A DNA stretch of 64,000 nt from Embiotoca jacksoni. Taxonomy: Eukaryota > Chordata > Actinopteri > Embiotocidae. The position numbers and the translations under genes were made by a program. This document shows positions 37,901 through 47,600 of the stretch, one piece after another. The stretch spans positions 4,430,001 to 4,494,000 of the forward strand of contig JAKOON010000011.1 of assembly GCA_022577435.1 (NCBI GenBank), in the 5' to 3' direction. The notes below the pieces were generated by a model, which made no database searches, was not told the DNA's origin, and was given only the letters and a program-made list of their open reading frames with translations. The stretch's first letter is position 1; every line of letters starts with the position of its first letter.

Positions 37901-40900
37901 CTCCGTGTTGTTTGGACACCAGAGGTGATACAGAGCTGTTCAGGCCTTCAGAGTTGGCCACTTCCAGTGGTTCCATCTGGCCTTTACTCAATGTATTACA
38001 CAAACCTATAATCCAAATCAACAGTCTTTCATTATCACTCACTTTCCTTATTTTAGTGTTGGTGTGTGTCCCCTCCAGAATGATATGAAGCTGATGCTGA
38101 TGTGTCAAATGGAGCAAAAAGCTACTCTTTGCTGCTGGTTTGCAGCTTTTTACCAGTGTGTGTGTGGGTCTTTAAATGTCTGTCCACAGGTATTATAGCT
38201 AACAAGCAAATGTTCATGGCCAAGTACAGCCATAGTCATAGTTACCTAGGAAGATAGTTACCTAGTTTTCTATGAATAAGCAACGCAGGATCACTCCAAA
38301 GCATGTAATACACCCATCAGTCCACTAGAAAAGACCGTGTCAGTGTCATGTTTTGCCTCACTTAGGCGTGAAAAATAAGCTGCCTTAGCTTTAGCCACCA
38401 AAAACCACATATAGTTTTAGTGAGAGTCGGGAAAAGATCATGGTTTGTATTATAATATGCAATTTTACATAAAGAAAGTTACGTACATGACGTGTAGAAA
38501 TCCATGCAACTTTCTCATGAACTCAAACCCTGGTCTTTGAGGTAAAATATTGGGTTTGATCCACCGAACCATCCCTGAGCAGGACACATTACCTCCTTCT
38601 TTGTCCCTGGTAGGAAATGTGTGTACTTTTCTTGCCCAAGGCAAAACGTGACACTGACATGGTGTCCTCTAGTGGACTCATGGGGGTATTAAGCTACATG
38701 CTATGGCGTAATAATTAATTGACTGGGATAAGCCCTTCTCTGTTGTCATGTCATTTCAGTTTTGTGTTTCCTGTTTTGTTTTGAAAACCACTTTCTTGAT
38801 GTGTCTGTCTTGTCTTACTTTCTGTGTTTGTGTTTTTCCCGCCTGTTTGGTTTTTGCACTCACCTGTGCCTTGTTACCTCATCAGCACTCTGCTCTGCCT
38901 CCTCCTCCTCATTTCAGTGTCAGTCTGTTGTTTTCTTTGCTGTGTCCGGTCTTGTGTTCAGTTTTGTCTCCCACCCATCAGGCTTTGTCAGTCTGCAATT
39001 CTTTGCTTCTTTTTTATTGCCAACTGCCATAGATTCCATGTTTTGTTGTTATATTTTTTTTATTTATTTTCCAACTTATCAATGTATCTCCTCCAGTATC
39101 CATTGAGTCACTGCCAATCTTTCCAAGCTCAATTTCTTTCCCATAAAAGTGCTTTTTTTTTTTAGAGCCTGTAACTTCTAACCTTTGGTTCCTTTAGTGT
39201 TTGCTTCAATTTGTAGTTTGTCCTCAAGGTTTTTCCCATACTTTCATAGTTCAATTGTAAACAGTATTCTCTCGTTCGTGCTCTATTTCTATTTCACACA
39301 CACACACTCAGGCTGTGGCGCTATCATGCAAACCAGAAACCAGCTTTTGACTTTCATTTTGGTCAAACCAGGAGAAAACATAAAAATATTGTTCTCGTGG
39401 CATGTCTGTGGATCAGATGTCTGCAAAGGAGTCGTATGCTGTTTATACTGGTCTAGTTCGCATAGACATACTGAACATTAAACACCCTCTTCACCCTACA
39501 GTATCATGCAGCCTTTAGTGCCATCATGATTCATCCTGCCAGAGAATAGCTCACAATAATTACTGGCACGCATCGTAGTTGATTAATTACATGGGTAACT
39601 CTAAAATAAATAGTTCTTTTTAAAGAAAATAATAATTGTAAATGGTCACACGCTGTAATATTGTTTTTGCTCATGCTGTCAACAGTTGACAGACACAGCT
39701 TGAAACTTAAAAGTCTCATTCACAAGACCACTGTTACCCGAACAGCCCTTCTAGAGACACTAGGGGACACGTTAATAATGTTCGGCAAACATAAAAAAAA
39801 ATTTGCTCACACTCATTATTCCAAATTAAATCAAACACAGACAAATAAAGCCAACTCCCCCAGCTTGACGCATGATAGCCTGTCTTTTTGCTCCGTCCCT
39901 CTCTGCCTTGCTCAACTGACCCACGCCTCAAAGCCAGAACAAAGAGTCAACAGCAATCATATAATAACACACCCTTACAGCAGTCGTCACTTGTTAAAGC
40001 ACCCTGACCCTAATCCGGAGTTGCTAAGCATTCATTTACAGTCACAGCTTGTTAAACTGTGGTTGAGCCAAACTCAATCAAATCACGGATGAATAACCTT
40101 TATCCTACAAAAGCCTAACCTTGCTCATGTTCAGCCACTTATCATTTCACTTCATTAAACAAATGTTCAAAGAAAATCTAGTAGATTTGAAGGACTAGTT
40201 CAATATTGAGGAAGTACACTTCTTTGCTTTCTTTTTTAGAATGAGATGGAAAGAAATATTTAAGTCTCATGTTTGTGTGTAAAGTATAAAATATAGATCC
40301 TGGACCTGTTTAACCTGCAGTTTACCATAAAAAAAAAATGTTGACAACAGTTTCCACTTTCAATTCCAGCAAGATAAATGGTATTCAAAGCAGTACAACA
40401 CACGCTTTTGCCCTAACATACAGAGGCTGGTGCTGATATAGAAATGTACAAGATGAAAATAGATTTCTCTTTGTATGATGGAAGTGATAGCCATGGAAAC
40501 CAATGACAACCACTGGTTTGTGAACTGTCGGTTTGAAGCCTCAAATTCAACGTTTTTGCCGTTGCCATCTTGTGTTTTTAGAGCCAGAAATGACCATTTT
40601 TGGACAAGCTGGGGAGGATGGATCTGAATGAATCTGGCTGCGAACCAGAGGACACTACCCCCACCCACCTAAATCGGACTGAACCCTAAACAAACTCTTT
40701 GAGACGGAAGGATTTATTTTCAGATGACCTTCAGAACACTGATCAGACATAATTAACCAAATGACACCATGCTGACTTGTGAGAAAAAATTATAGACTGT
40801 GTTTCATAAGAGAAATTGAACGGGAGTCTATGGAGGAAGAGGCTTTTCGGAGCCAACACCTAGTGGCCACCGGGGGTATTGCAGGCTAAGGCAGTTCCAC

Positions 40901-42101
40901 ATTTGCTTTTCTTTTCACGCCAGGATGCTACATCCACTTATACAGTCTATGGTCTTGAAGTTCCATAACATCTTCAACTTTTTCCATATTTGCAAAACAA
41001 TGCAAGTAGCTGATTTGTAATAGGAAGAAAGATGCTGTCCACATTCATTTCAACCTTCTAATCTCTGCCATACTTTGCAAGGAACAGGTTGTCTGGCAAG
41101 CCAAGCCCCACACCATGTCAGTCCCCACCCAGGCAGAGTGTGCCAGCATCTGCACTGCTTGTTTCTCTAAGCCAATCTGCAGCATGTCTGTACTTCTGAA
41201 ACAAGTGTCTTTATGGTTGGCTGTGCATGCCCACGTATGCCTCTGTAAACTTGCGCCAGCATTTGATATGTGTACCCATCTGACGTGTCCTGATCCTGAA
41301 GCCACAGCTAAACTTACTGGTTCCAACAACTGGTTCCCTGTTTGCTCCCAGTATACGGCCGTGGAGGAGGTGTCCCCAGCATATTGAAATGTGACATATC
41401 AGAAAGAGAGATACAGCTGGTTGACAACCACCTCGACCACGTGCTGCAGACAGGATATGTTCAAAGTGTAGGAAGGATATAGATTTAGACAGATTTACAC
41501 TACGTTGGCCTATAAACACCTTCTCCTTTTCCCTGCAGGATGCGCCGGGGGAAACAGGTGATCACACTATGTGGAGAAAACTGAAGCTGCATTCTCTTTC
41601 AGAAAGACAGATTATAAAACACAGATGTCAGAATATAGGGAATAATTAGGGAATAATTAGTTAATAATAGTAAAAAAAAAAAAAAAAAGAAGAAGAGAGA
41701 AATACCAGTATTTCTCTCTTCTTTTTTTTTATCTATTCATTATTAACTGTTCTGATCTTTGGCCTACTGCTCATCATACATGTGCACACAGTCAGAGGGA
41801 AGATCACACAATCGGCGATTTCTTAAAATGCCCATTCTTGTTCTTTTTGTTCTTGTTTTTTGTTCTTGTTTATATTATATGATAGTTAGACGTATTATCA
41901 TAACTTGCAAAGCACAACACAGCTTTTATACACAATAATACATTTCAATTCATACTGTTTTATCTGCCCAGTACCTGAGTGTTAACGAAAACACACTCTT
42001 ATAAGATCTCTGGTATGGAAGTCTCACTTACCTCTCTGTATGCCGTAACTTGAGGTGACCAAAACCAGCAGAAAGACCAGTTTGTGTTCCTCAACCTTCA
42101 T
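12121..42101 (-). CDS. musk: Muscle-specific receptor tyrosine kinase MuSK, 17 coding exons
   Basis: MuSK is the postsynaptic receptor kinase activated by agrin through LRP4; with Dok-7 it clusters acetylcholine receptors at the neuromuscular junction. Joining the 17 exons listed below by GT/AG borders gives 2886 bases, 961 residues and one unbroken frame. Order: signal peptide 1-22, Ig1, Ig2, Ig3 to about 301, Frizzled-like cysteine-rich domain about 310-455, kringle 467-545 with six cysteines, transmembrane helix about 581-603, juxtamembrane NPMY (Tyr640, the Dok-7 docking motif), and kinase. The kinase has glycine loop GEGAFG (668-673), Lys695, HRD (810-812), DFG (830-832) and activation-loop tyrosines 838, 842 and 843. 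Human MuSK is shorter because it lacks the kringle. The tail ends TEADC rather than the human PDZ-type VSV. Gene identity is essentially certain; exact borders are inferred. Confidence 0.95.
13628..13689. repeat. (CACG)n/(CA)n compound microsatellite
   Basis: Alternating CACG and CA units. Confidence 0.9.
14752..14803. repeat. (GT)n microsatellite, interrupted
   Basis: GT repeat with GTGCGTGCGTGCGAGC interruptions. Confidence 0.9.
16837..16985 (-). CDS. musk: musk exon 16: kinase N-lobe
   Basis: 149 bases, acceptor TTGGCAG, donor TTAG/GTTTGT. It encodes the VAVKMLKEEAS segment with catalytic Lys695 and the alpha-C region with its conserved glutamate. Confidence 0.93.
16986..19848 (-). other. 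musk intron 15
   Basis: Contains the palindromic element at 18169-18543 and, near 17695-17765, a TCCCTTTTCCATTGGCAGTA-type fragment resembling ends of fish hAT-like elements. No exon seen. Confidence 0.5.
18169..18543. mobile_element. Palindromic MITE-like element with 75-bp inverted repeats
   Basis: The left arm (18169-18243) and right arm (18469-18543) are reverse complements over 75 bases with one mismatch. The centre holds an AGGTT-unit array (about 18256-18333), then about three CCCTAA units in the opposite sense (18334-18352) and more AGGTT. A second, shorter inverted pair, AATCAAATCT and AGATTTGATT, flanks this core. No transposase is encoded and no clear target duplication was found. 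Confidence 0.8.
19849..20040 (-). CDS. musk: musk exon 15: juxtamembrane and glycine loop
   Basis: 192 bases, acceptor TTTTAACAG, donor CCAG/GTGAGA. It encodes LPSELLLDRLHPNPMYQR with the NPxY motif (Tyr640) and the ATP-binding GEGAFGRVF loop. Confidence 0.95.
20124..20310 (-). CDS. musk: musk exon 14: stalk and transmembrane helix
   Basis: 187 bases. A proline-rich stalk is followed by a hydrophobic helix of about 23 residues and the stop-transfer CYRRRKQWRNRKR. The acceptor is TGTGTCAG. The donor AAAAG/GTCAAA is weak but is the only one that keeps frame across an 83-base intron. Confidence 0.88.
20402..20576 (-). CDS. musk: musk exon 13: second half of kringle
   Basis: 175 bases, acceptor CCTGTAG, donor TCAG/GTACTG. 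It encodes four of the six kringle cysteines (516, 528, 540, 545), including the typical HNHCRNPGG and KPWCYT motifs. Confidence 0.93.
21371..21911. mobile_element. Inverted-repeat element family A, copy 1
   Basis: The ends are inverted copies of each other: ACCAAAGTGTGTAATACACC near 21374 on the left, and GGTGTATTACACACTTTGGT near 21889 on the right. Inner sequence such as TGTCA..CACGTTTTGCC on the left and GGGCAAAACATGACACTGAC on the right is also inverted. A family B fragment lies at about 21660-21840. Other copies: 38290-38711 and 48190-48604. No transposase frame, so non-autonomous. Confidence 0.75.
21660..21840 (+). repeat. Family B fragment nested in family A
   Basis: CCCCAGCTTGTCCAAATATG and GTCACTTCTGGCTCCAAAAT match the 3' half of the family B copies at 5049 and 32597. 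Confidence 0.65.
24924..24986. repeat. 63-bp near-perfect palindrome (hairpin)
   Basis: Two 31-bp arms with one internal mismatch and a single-base spacer at 24955. The core is TTTTCTCA-A-TGAGAAAA. It is too short for a gene, and a transcript could fold into a stable hairpin. Confidence 0.9.
25010..25056. repeat. (GT)n microsatellite
   Basis: Uninterrupted GT tract. Confidence 0.95.
25160..25214. repeat. (CA)n microsatellite
   Basis: Uninterrupted CA tract. With the GT tracts at 25010 and 25323 it can form inverted pairs. Confidence 0.95.
25323..25374. repeat. (GT)n microsatellite
   Basis: Uninterrupted GT tract. Confidence 0.95.
25984..26009. repeat. (CA)n microsatellite beside musk exon 12
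   Basis: CA tract ending 14 bases from the exon 12 donor; it reads (GT)n in the musk transcript. Confidence 0.9.
26023..26111 (-). CDS. musk: musk exon 12: first half of kringle
   Basis: 89 bases, acceptor TATCCACAG, donor CAG/GTACTG. It encodes TTCYDDRGRFYQGSVN and ends QCQPWNQQ, the kringle start with cysteines 467 and 488. Confidence 0.92.
26242..26265 (-). CDS. musk: musk exon 11: 24-nt linker exon
   Basis: Acceptor GCGTTTCAG, donor ACAA/GTAAGTAG. It adds eight codons (DIKKDQIT) between the Frizzled-like domain and the kringle and preserves phase 1 on both sides, so it could be a cassette exon. Confidence 0.8.
26851..27044 (-). CDS. musk: musk exon 10: Frizzled-like domain, second part
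   Basis: 194 bases, acceptor TGAAACAG, donor GTAG/GTAAGA. It begins REHCLAVKELYCHKEWLVLE, matching the conserved MuSK cysteine-rich domain, and ends near DPDACTYVPFV. Confidence 0.93.
27220..27483 (-). CDS. musk: musk exon 9: Frizzled-like domain, first part
   Basis: 264 bases, acceptor TCCCACAG, donor GCAG/GTAGCA. It encodes GYCSAYRGDVC, FFNSSLSDPEDMQEYLVQ and further cysteines of the Frizzled-like fold. Confidence 0.94.
27484..29036 (-). other. musk intron 8
   Basis: No exon seen. The plus strand near 28560-28640 is pyrimidine-rich. Confidence 0.5.
29037..29043 (-). CDS. musk: musk exon 8: 7-nt microexon
   Basis: Transcript sequence AGTGGAG sits between a good acceptor (CCACTTCCCCATAG) and a strong donor (GTAAGAG). 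Exon 7 ends in phase 1 with G and exon 9 starts A-CTT, so joining gives GAG-TGG-AGA (Glu-Trp-Arg). This restores the conserved Glu-Trp that follows Ig3 in MuSK. Without these seven bases the frame shifts. The upstream stretch contains no other AG for about 50 bases, and the alternative acceptor two bases later leads to a stop. Confidence 0.82.
29231..29304. repeat. (GT)n microsatellite upstream of the musk microexon
   Basis: About 37 GT units; on the musk transcript this is a (CA)n tract in intron 7, about 190 bases before the microexon. Confidence 0.95.
29535..29694 (-). CDS. musk: musk exon 7: Ig3, second half
   Basis: 160 bases, acceptor TTTTTTCCAG, donor GCAG/GTAAGT. It encodes the YTCLASNRHS cysteine strand of the third Ig domain. 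Confidence 0.94.
30380..30790 (+). repeat. Pyrimidine-rich repeat family C, copy 2
   Basis: C/T-rich with TTCCTGTTTTATTTTGG, CCCACCTGTGTCCAATTG and a tail CAGTAAAGATCATTTAACTG. Related to the segments at 9500, 38735 and 53140. Confidence 0.55.
31909..31983. repeat. (GT)n microsatellite followed by G8
   Basis: GT tract with one TATG interruption, then GGGGGGGG. Confidence 0.95.
32597..33150 (+). repeat. Interspersed repeat family B, copy 3
   Basis: Starts GCAGACTGTATATAAAAGTG and includes the ACCGAGGGCTCCTAG block, CCAATCAGATTGAGTCAG and AAATATGGTCACTTCTGGCT. It also has a local tandem duplication of a 19-base unit (CGTAGACGCTCTGGCTC) near 32697-32735. Confidence 0.75.
33942..34066 (-). CDS. 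musk: musk exon 6: Ig3, first half
   Basis: 125 bases, acceptor TGTTTCCAG, donor CACT/GTGAGT. It encodes ARILRVPKEKRVAYGSQ and ISLECNATGNPIPTITW. Confidence 0.94.
34198..34339 (-). CDS. musk: musk exon 5: Ig2, second half
   Basis: 142 bases, acceptor TATCTTCCAG, donor CAGG/GTATGT. It contains KEDAGHYRCVARNSFG, the typical DxGxYxC Ig strand. Confidence 0.94.
34429..34556 (-). CDS. musk: musk exon 4: Ig2, first half
   Basis: 128 bases, acceptor CTGTCCTTCAG, donor CAAG/GTACGT. It encodes the first Ig2 cysteine strand (AVLPCVTLGNPKPDVTW). Confidence 0.94.
34700..34851 (-). CDS. musk: musk exon 3: Ig1, second half
   Basis: 152 bases, acceptor TCCCACTAG, donor ATGA/GTATGT. It encodes DTRYLTKEQGQML and the double-cysteine strand NGEYCCLATNGIG that marks MuSK Ig1. 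Confidence 0.94.
35282..35408 (-). CDS. musk: musk exon 2: Ig1, first half
   Basis: 127 bases, acceptor TTGTTATTTAG, donor TTAT/GTAGGT. It encodes the first Ig1 strands (ATFICEVESRPPADISW). Confidence 0.92.
38290..38711. mobile_element. Inverted-repeat element family A, copy 2
   Basis: The left end has TCCAAAGCATGTAATACACC and the right end GGCAAAACGTGACACTGACA followed by ATGGGGGTATTAAGC. Inverted-end layout and inner sequence match copy 1 at 21371. Confidence 0.7.
38735..39140 (+). repeat. Pyrimidine-rich repeat family C, copy 3
   Basis: C/T-rich, with TTCCTGTTTTGTTTTGAAAA and CACCTGTGCCTTGTTACC. Overlapping long open frames here are compositional. Confidence 0.5.
40440..40952 (-). repeat. 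Interspersed repeat family B, copy 4 (inverted)
   Basis: The reverse complement starts CCATAGACTGTATAAGTGG and then has GGCCACTAGGTGTTGGCTCC, CTCCATAGACTCC, CCCAGCTTGTCC and GGTCATTTCTGGCTC, in the same order as the plus-strand copies. Confidence 0.72.
41659..41748. repeat. 90-bp imperfect palindrome
   Basis: AGTTAATAATAG with poly-A and GAAGAGAGAAATA on the left pairs with TATTTCTCTCTTC, poly-T and CTATTCATTATTAACT on the right, with CCAG at the apex. Confidence 0.75.
42032..42101 (-). CDS. musk: musk exon 1: start codon and signal peptide
   Basis: ATG at 42101-42099, donor AGAG/GTAAGT. It encodes MKVEEHKLVFLLVLVTSSYG, a charged N-terminus and hydrophobic core typical of a signal peptide, followed by IQR. 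It joins in phase 1 with exon 2. This is the first ATG on the transcript with a signal-like sequence. Confidence 0.87.
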
Positions 42102-42294
42102 CCTGCCTCTAGAATGATCCGTGTGGACTAAAACTTTTGGACAGTTGCAGAATAATGGTGGTTAGATTCCCATATCAGGAAAGGAGAGGATCTTGTTGGT
42201 TCACTCTGTGTTTGTTTCTTGTGTGCATCTGCGTGTATCAGCTAGGGAAAGCCATGAGCTCTGTGCTCGACAGGAACAACTCAGTCACTGTGTG

Positions 42295-42301
42295 TGTATA
42301 T

Positions 42302-42392
<91 letters not shown>
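42295..42392. repeat. (GT)n microsatellite just upstream of the musk start
   Basis: About 48 GT units, beginning 194 bases upstream of the musk ATG; on the musk sense strand it is (CA)n. It lies in the 5' UTR or promoter. Confidence 0.95.
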
Positions 42393-42396
<4 letters not shown>

Positions 42397-42416
42397 AACT
42401 TTGTGATAGGCAGTGG

Positions 42417-42422
42417 CAGCTG
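42417..42422. promoter_or_regulatory. Candidate E-box upstream of musk
   Basis: CAGCTG palindrome about 316 bases upstream of the musk ATG. MuSK is a myogenic-factor-regulated gene, so an E-box would fit, but a single hexamer is expected by chance every ~4 kb. Confidence 0.2.
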
Positions 42423-44291
42423 CTTGTTGTCCTCGTGCACAGTCACTCAGGTTTTGTAGCTGTGCTCTAAGCTCCGAAGGCTCCAGTGCTGCAGAGCTAT
42501 CTCTGCATTCACAGGTCAACAACAGTGACAGTCTACCGTTTACTCATCAAAGAAGCTGCGTTCAAGATTCTGCTATTTGGTCAGTTGGTATTAGTCACAT
42601 TACTTCAGTGAAGTTATACATGAAACATTTTAATTAATTAAAACACAGCATACATTTCTTTATTGTATTTTTCTTCATAAATATACATTACAAATCCATT
42701 TGTTTTTAATCTACAAATACAAATAAACAACACAGGATGAGAAAGGGACAAACAGTCTTTTAAAGCAGCAGAGAGAAGTCACATCTGTCCATCAAAAGAA
42801 GACAAGATAAGTTGTCATGAGAGAATTTTGTGTGTCAGAGTGGTTTACGAGTTGAACATCATTAATGTACAATAACACACACTCTACTGCATGTGCATCC
42901 GTACTCCCTTCAATCATTAATACGCAGTCAAATACATGCAAACCACATTCACAGTCCCTGTTTAGCATATAACACACGGAACATCTGCACATGTTGTACA
43001 TTTTTACAGATATACACGCAGACATATTCCAGCTCACGAATTAACATGTATTTTCGGTAACATTTTGACACACACATGCAAACACACAGCCACACACAGA
43101 TACGCAGAATCCAGGATGCAGCCTTTGTGTCCACCTGTTGCCTGCCCGCCTGTCTGTCCTGTTTTATTTTAGGAAAGGAATGGCATTTCAGTTCATTTGC
43201 TCCCTATCCATTCAGCTTCAGATGGACGCCACCATTGTACTCCATCAGCAGGCACAGTTTGCGGTTTTGTTTTTAACTGTTGACTCAAACAAATTTTAAA
43301 GGCAACCTTTATGCTGCAGTATTTGGATTGACAAGGGTAATGGCATCACTCTTTAGTGGTGTTATCATGCAGGTTTTTTTTTTATGTGTATGTTTCTTGT
43401 TTTGTCATGTTTGCCTTTTAGCAACCAAAGCATCTTCACATAATGGAAAATGCCCTTCATTTCTTTATTTGTATTCAGATACTTCACAGCTGTTGGACTC
43501 CCTTCATGTCAACGATAGATATACTGTATGCTACAGCACATGATTTTAACAGTTCACACCACTAGGTGATGCTGTATGCTGGGTAATGAGTGATCTGCTG
43601 TTTTTTACAATCACTTTTATTGTGTAGTAAAGGTGACGCACCACCAAACTAAATCAAACACATGACAGGAAATAGTACCAGACCAAAAGAAAAAACAGTT
43701 ACAGTATCAAACTACGACTCTGCCAGGAACCTCTGACTCAGCTGTACAGTCTGACTCTGGAAAACGTTTGAACTGATACGCGTACGCCCTCTGTTGACAG
43801 AATCACAACAGTAGGCTCAATCCAGAAAAAAATTGTTTCGAAAAAAAACATTTTATTTTATTTAAAGACTGAATCTTGATTTTTGTTTTATTTTTTTAGA
43901 GAGCATTTTAACAAAGTGGGTACTGTCTGTGTTGCCGACAGTTGAACTTAAGAGAGAGCAAAAAAAATTAAAAGTCACGTGTCTCTGGTGGCATCTGGTA
44001 ACCCAGGATAAACTTTTATTCGTGATAAATATATTGAAAATAGATGTACTCTGTGTTTAGATTGGCTGGAAAGTGGAAGTTTCCTAGATGTTTTGTGTAC
44101 TTTCAGCATTTTGTTTTCTCCAGCATTTCAGCATTATATTTCAGTGTTTACCAAGGACCTGCTGCACATCAACAAAATTCAAATCCACACAGTCCTATTT
44201 ACAGTCTGATCATTGTTGGGAGCCTTTTCATACCTTAAAAATTGGCCTACGGGAAACTGGTAATCCACTGTTATGTGCAGCCTTCTCTCTC

Positions 44292-44295
<4 letters not shown>

Positions 44296-44352
<57 letters not shown>
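44296..44352. repeat. (CA)n microsatellite
   Basis: Uninterrupted CA tract. Confidence 0.95.
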
Positions 44353-44356
<4 letters not shown>

Positions 44357-46050
44357 AAAGTCGAGTCATATCTGGTGTCAGTCAGCCACTCCCTCCCAGC
44401 ACTGTCTCAACGTGTTCTGTAATAATTAACCAGCTGCTGCAGTGTGCTACACAGGCTCACCTCAAACCCTGCGCACTGTACTCTGGACCTCTGAACACTC
44501 ACACACTCACACACAGGACCTTAAATATGGACTGAACCTGCTTCATTTATTGGAAGACTGAAAGACTGGCTGGCCAGGTAGGAGTAAATGTTGTTCTTGT
44601 TTATACAAAGCTTCAGTTTGTTAAAGTGTGCTTTAGCACTGAGATTTACTACTACCTTGTTTAACGAAATAGAAATTAAATTTGTGACTTCATTAAGACA
44701 ACACTTGGCAATATGTATCGGTGAGAACAATCTTGCATCACAATTAAACACTGACGATTGTAAGATTAGTATTCTTTATATTGTATGAATGAATCCAGGC
44801 ATGAAGCAACTTTTTTCTTTGTTAATTCAATGAGACGGACATTAAAGTTACAAACCAGAGTTAATGTGATTGAGATATCATATATGTGTTAGCTTCAATT
44901 GAACAAATAACTTGTTCAAAACTTTGATTTAGTCTTGCAACTCAAATAGAAGACAATGTTTTTTTTATTCAGATAAAACTGAATTGAAAACCCAGGAGCA
45001 GAAGGATAGTGTGTCAACAGGGGGCACCAGACTAAAATTAAACAGTTTCGATCAATACATGAGTGAGATCAAGCAAGTGTCACACACAGTATGAGGACAG
45101 TACCACAAAAGAAAGACAGGAGTGGAGAAAGGGAGGTGGGGCCTGCAGGAAAGCAGTAAAGGGAAGAACTGGTTATGTCTACTTGTACCTTGGCTTTTTT
45201 TCCCGCTGGCTACATTTTTCAGGATCACAGCTGACAATGAAAAAGCTTGTATTCTCCAGGATACATATACCGCAGCCTCTGTTCCACCTCCAGATACGAT
45301 TACCAATACATCACAAGAAGTGGAGTGGAACTGTTCATTGTGGCTCATTAAAGAGGGGGAAGTGGCCACGTTGTAAAAAAAAAAAAAAAAAAATGTTTTG
45401 CACTGAGGAAATATTTCCTTTAAATTGATTGACAGTCACAACACTGATGTGCATTATTTGTTGTCTAAAGCACTCATCTTCCTTCATGCTCCTTCACTAG
45501 AGATTGATATTTGTGCAGAGTTTTACACTAGGAGACAATTAGATCTGGCTGAAAATGAAAAAAGTTCCTTATGTTGCTCACCATCAATGTGATTGGACAG
45601 TGTTTACCTGCAAGCAGGATTTGTGACATCACAGCTTTGGAGACAAGTTCTGATCCAGTTGGTACCTTACATCAGTGTGATGTGGAAACTTGACGCGTGC
45701 TTTGCATAAACCATGAGAATGAACTTTCGGTGAAGCACATTACAGTCATAGTTTTAAAAAAAAGAAAAGTTGGGTATACTGAATTTTCAAATGAATAAGA
45801 AGGAGTAGCTTATATTTCCAAAATTACCAATTAAGTTTTATGGACAACACGAGACACAAATTATTATTCAAAGATGAATGTGTTTATGTGTATTCAAACA
45901 TTAGTTTGGGATCTTGGGATTTTGTTGGATTAATATACAGATTATTAACTTTGTAATCAGCTGTCCATTGATCAGCAGCTCTCCTTTTTGTTATGGTTTG
46001 GCTTTTGACAGGACTGGACATGATTTGTAGATCTTGCTCTCACTCTCACT

Positions 46051-46054
<4 letters not shown>

Positions 46055-46121
<67 letters not shown>
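46055..46121. repeat. (CA)n microsatellite
   Basis: Uninterrupted CA tract after CTCACTCTCACTCACG. Confidence 0.95.
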
Positions 46122-46125
<4 letters not shown>

Positions 46126-46598
46126 CCAGAAGACACACAGATAAATTGGCTCCAGGGGACTTTAAAGTCTACATGTTGAGGCTTGAAAGAGACACATTAT
46201 ATTGCACACCACAGTTCAAGTCAGAGATAGAAGAAAAAGATGTACATGGTCAACTAAAAACAGCTTCTGTCTTTCACGCTTTCCTTTTCTGTTTACTTTG
46301 CAACAAGGAAGCTTTTTAAACTTTTCATATAAAGACGTTTACACTTCTCAATGTCCCATATATATACTCCGCATGTTCATGCACAACTGTACACACCTGT
46401 GGTTATGGTGTAGGTTACAACCAGGCTTTTCTATGACCAAGTGAGCAGCTCCAAAGCAGTAGATGGCAGTTGAATGCTGTGGTATGGTGTCCCTCACCTG
46501 GTTAGGTGCCCTTTCATCCCTGTTGAGAACCAAAGAAAGATTAAAATGCTTCGAAAACAGATTATATGTGTGTACAAGTATAAAACCTTTAAACAGCC

Positions 46599-46625
46599 TT
46601 CCTCATAACTTTGAGTTATGAGGAA
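46599..46625. repeat. 12-bp inverted repeat, 3-base loop
   Basis: TTCCTCATAACT-TTG-AGTTATGAGGAA. Confidence 0.85.
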
Positions 46626-47600
46626 GAAATACATTGTTGCTGCTGTTTATTGTCATGTATTATCACAATGTAGTTGTGCAACATAGTAACCATAATAGTT
46701 CACTGCTGTACATGTACACACACCATGTGCCTAATTGTTGATGCATATTTGAGATTGGAGTTTGTATGATTGCATAACTTTCATTTAACTTTAATGTATT
46801 TATACTGTACCTTTGCTTTGCTCTTATGTAATGATCATACTTATGACTTGCAGGTTTCCCTTACTCTATGTGGAATACAATTTCCCATGTGAGAAATTCA
46901 GGTTGAGAAATATAAGATATCACATGTATTATCATCATCATTTCATCCCACATATTCATTGGGAGTTTGAAGTTCTCTTAATTTTCCTGTAAAATGTATT
47001 CTACATTCTACATGTATTCTAAAATGTGTACTGCACCTTTTGTTGTTATTGTTTGTTAATCTCTGTGTATGAGAGGGAGCTATCAGTCAGAAAGGGGAGT
47101 GGTGAGGCTGCTTGGATGGCAAGTGCTCAATACCTAAAATATTTCTCCCCAGCTAACAGGCTGGTGCAGGGAGCAATTAAAAGAGTGAGAACTGGATGGA
47201 CTGCTGTGTTTGGACTGCTCTGTCATTTGCAGTAATTCAGAAAAGCAGAAGAAAAATATATATATACAAAAACCAAAAAAAAGAGAAGTGGCGTGGATAT
47301 TCCCAAAGTCACAGACTTCAGTGTCTCTGACCGAAGAATAAACAAACGCTCGGTGCTACACTGTCATCACTGGTTACTGGGTGGAGTACTGTTATTAAAT
47401 CTCTTAGAGACAAGCCCAAAAAAAAGAAAGCGAAAGAGTGAAGGCATGGCTAGAGAGAGGGAGGGATAAATATAACACAAAAACTTCAGAGAGGGAGAGA
47501 GAGAGAGAGAGACAGAGGCAGGAAAGAGATATTTAAAGCCCAGAAAGAAGAAAGAGACAAAGACAAAGAAACAGAATCAAGAGGAGAGCTCTGATTTGCC

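Larger units (their letters stand above)
35409..42031 (-). other. musk intron 1
   Basis: About 6.6 kb. It holds family A copy 2, family C copy 3, family B copy 4 (inverted) and an A/T hairpin at 41659-41748. The region 36880-37200 is purine-rich. No exon recognised. Confidence 0.6.
42423..47540. other. Intergenic between musk and rassf6 5' ends
   Basis: The two genes are divergently transcribed, about 5.5 kb apart. I find CA tracts at 44296-44352 and 46055-46121 and a small hairpin at 46599-46625, but no supported exon. The sequence 47430-47580 is purine-rich with a (GA)n run near 47493 and may belong to the rassf6 promoter or 5' UTR. Confidence 0.5.

Noticed and set aside
39661..40092. 143-codon frame inside musk intron 1
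   Set aside because: Low-complexity Ser/His/Leu composition, no domain and no conserved look; probably chance.
45122..45376. 84-codon frame with a hydrophobic stretch and a Cys-x-Trp motif, resembling a small secreted protein
   Set aside because: No family recognised; the opposite strand is open for a similar length and there are no supporting splice signals or neighbours.
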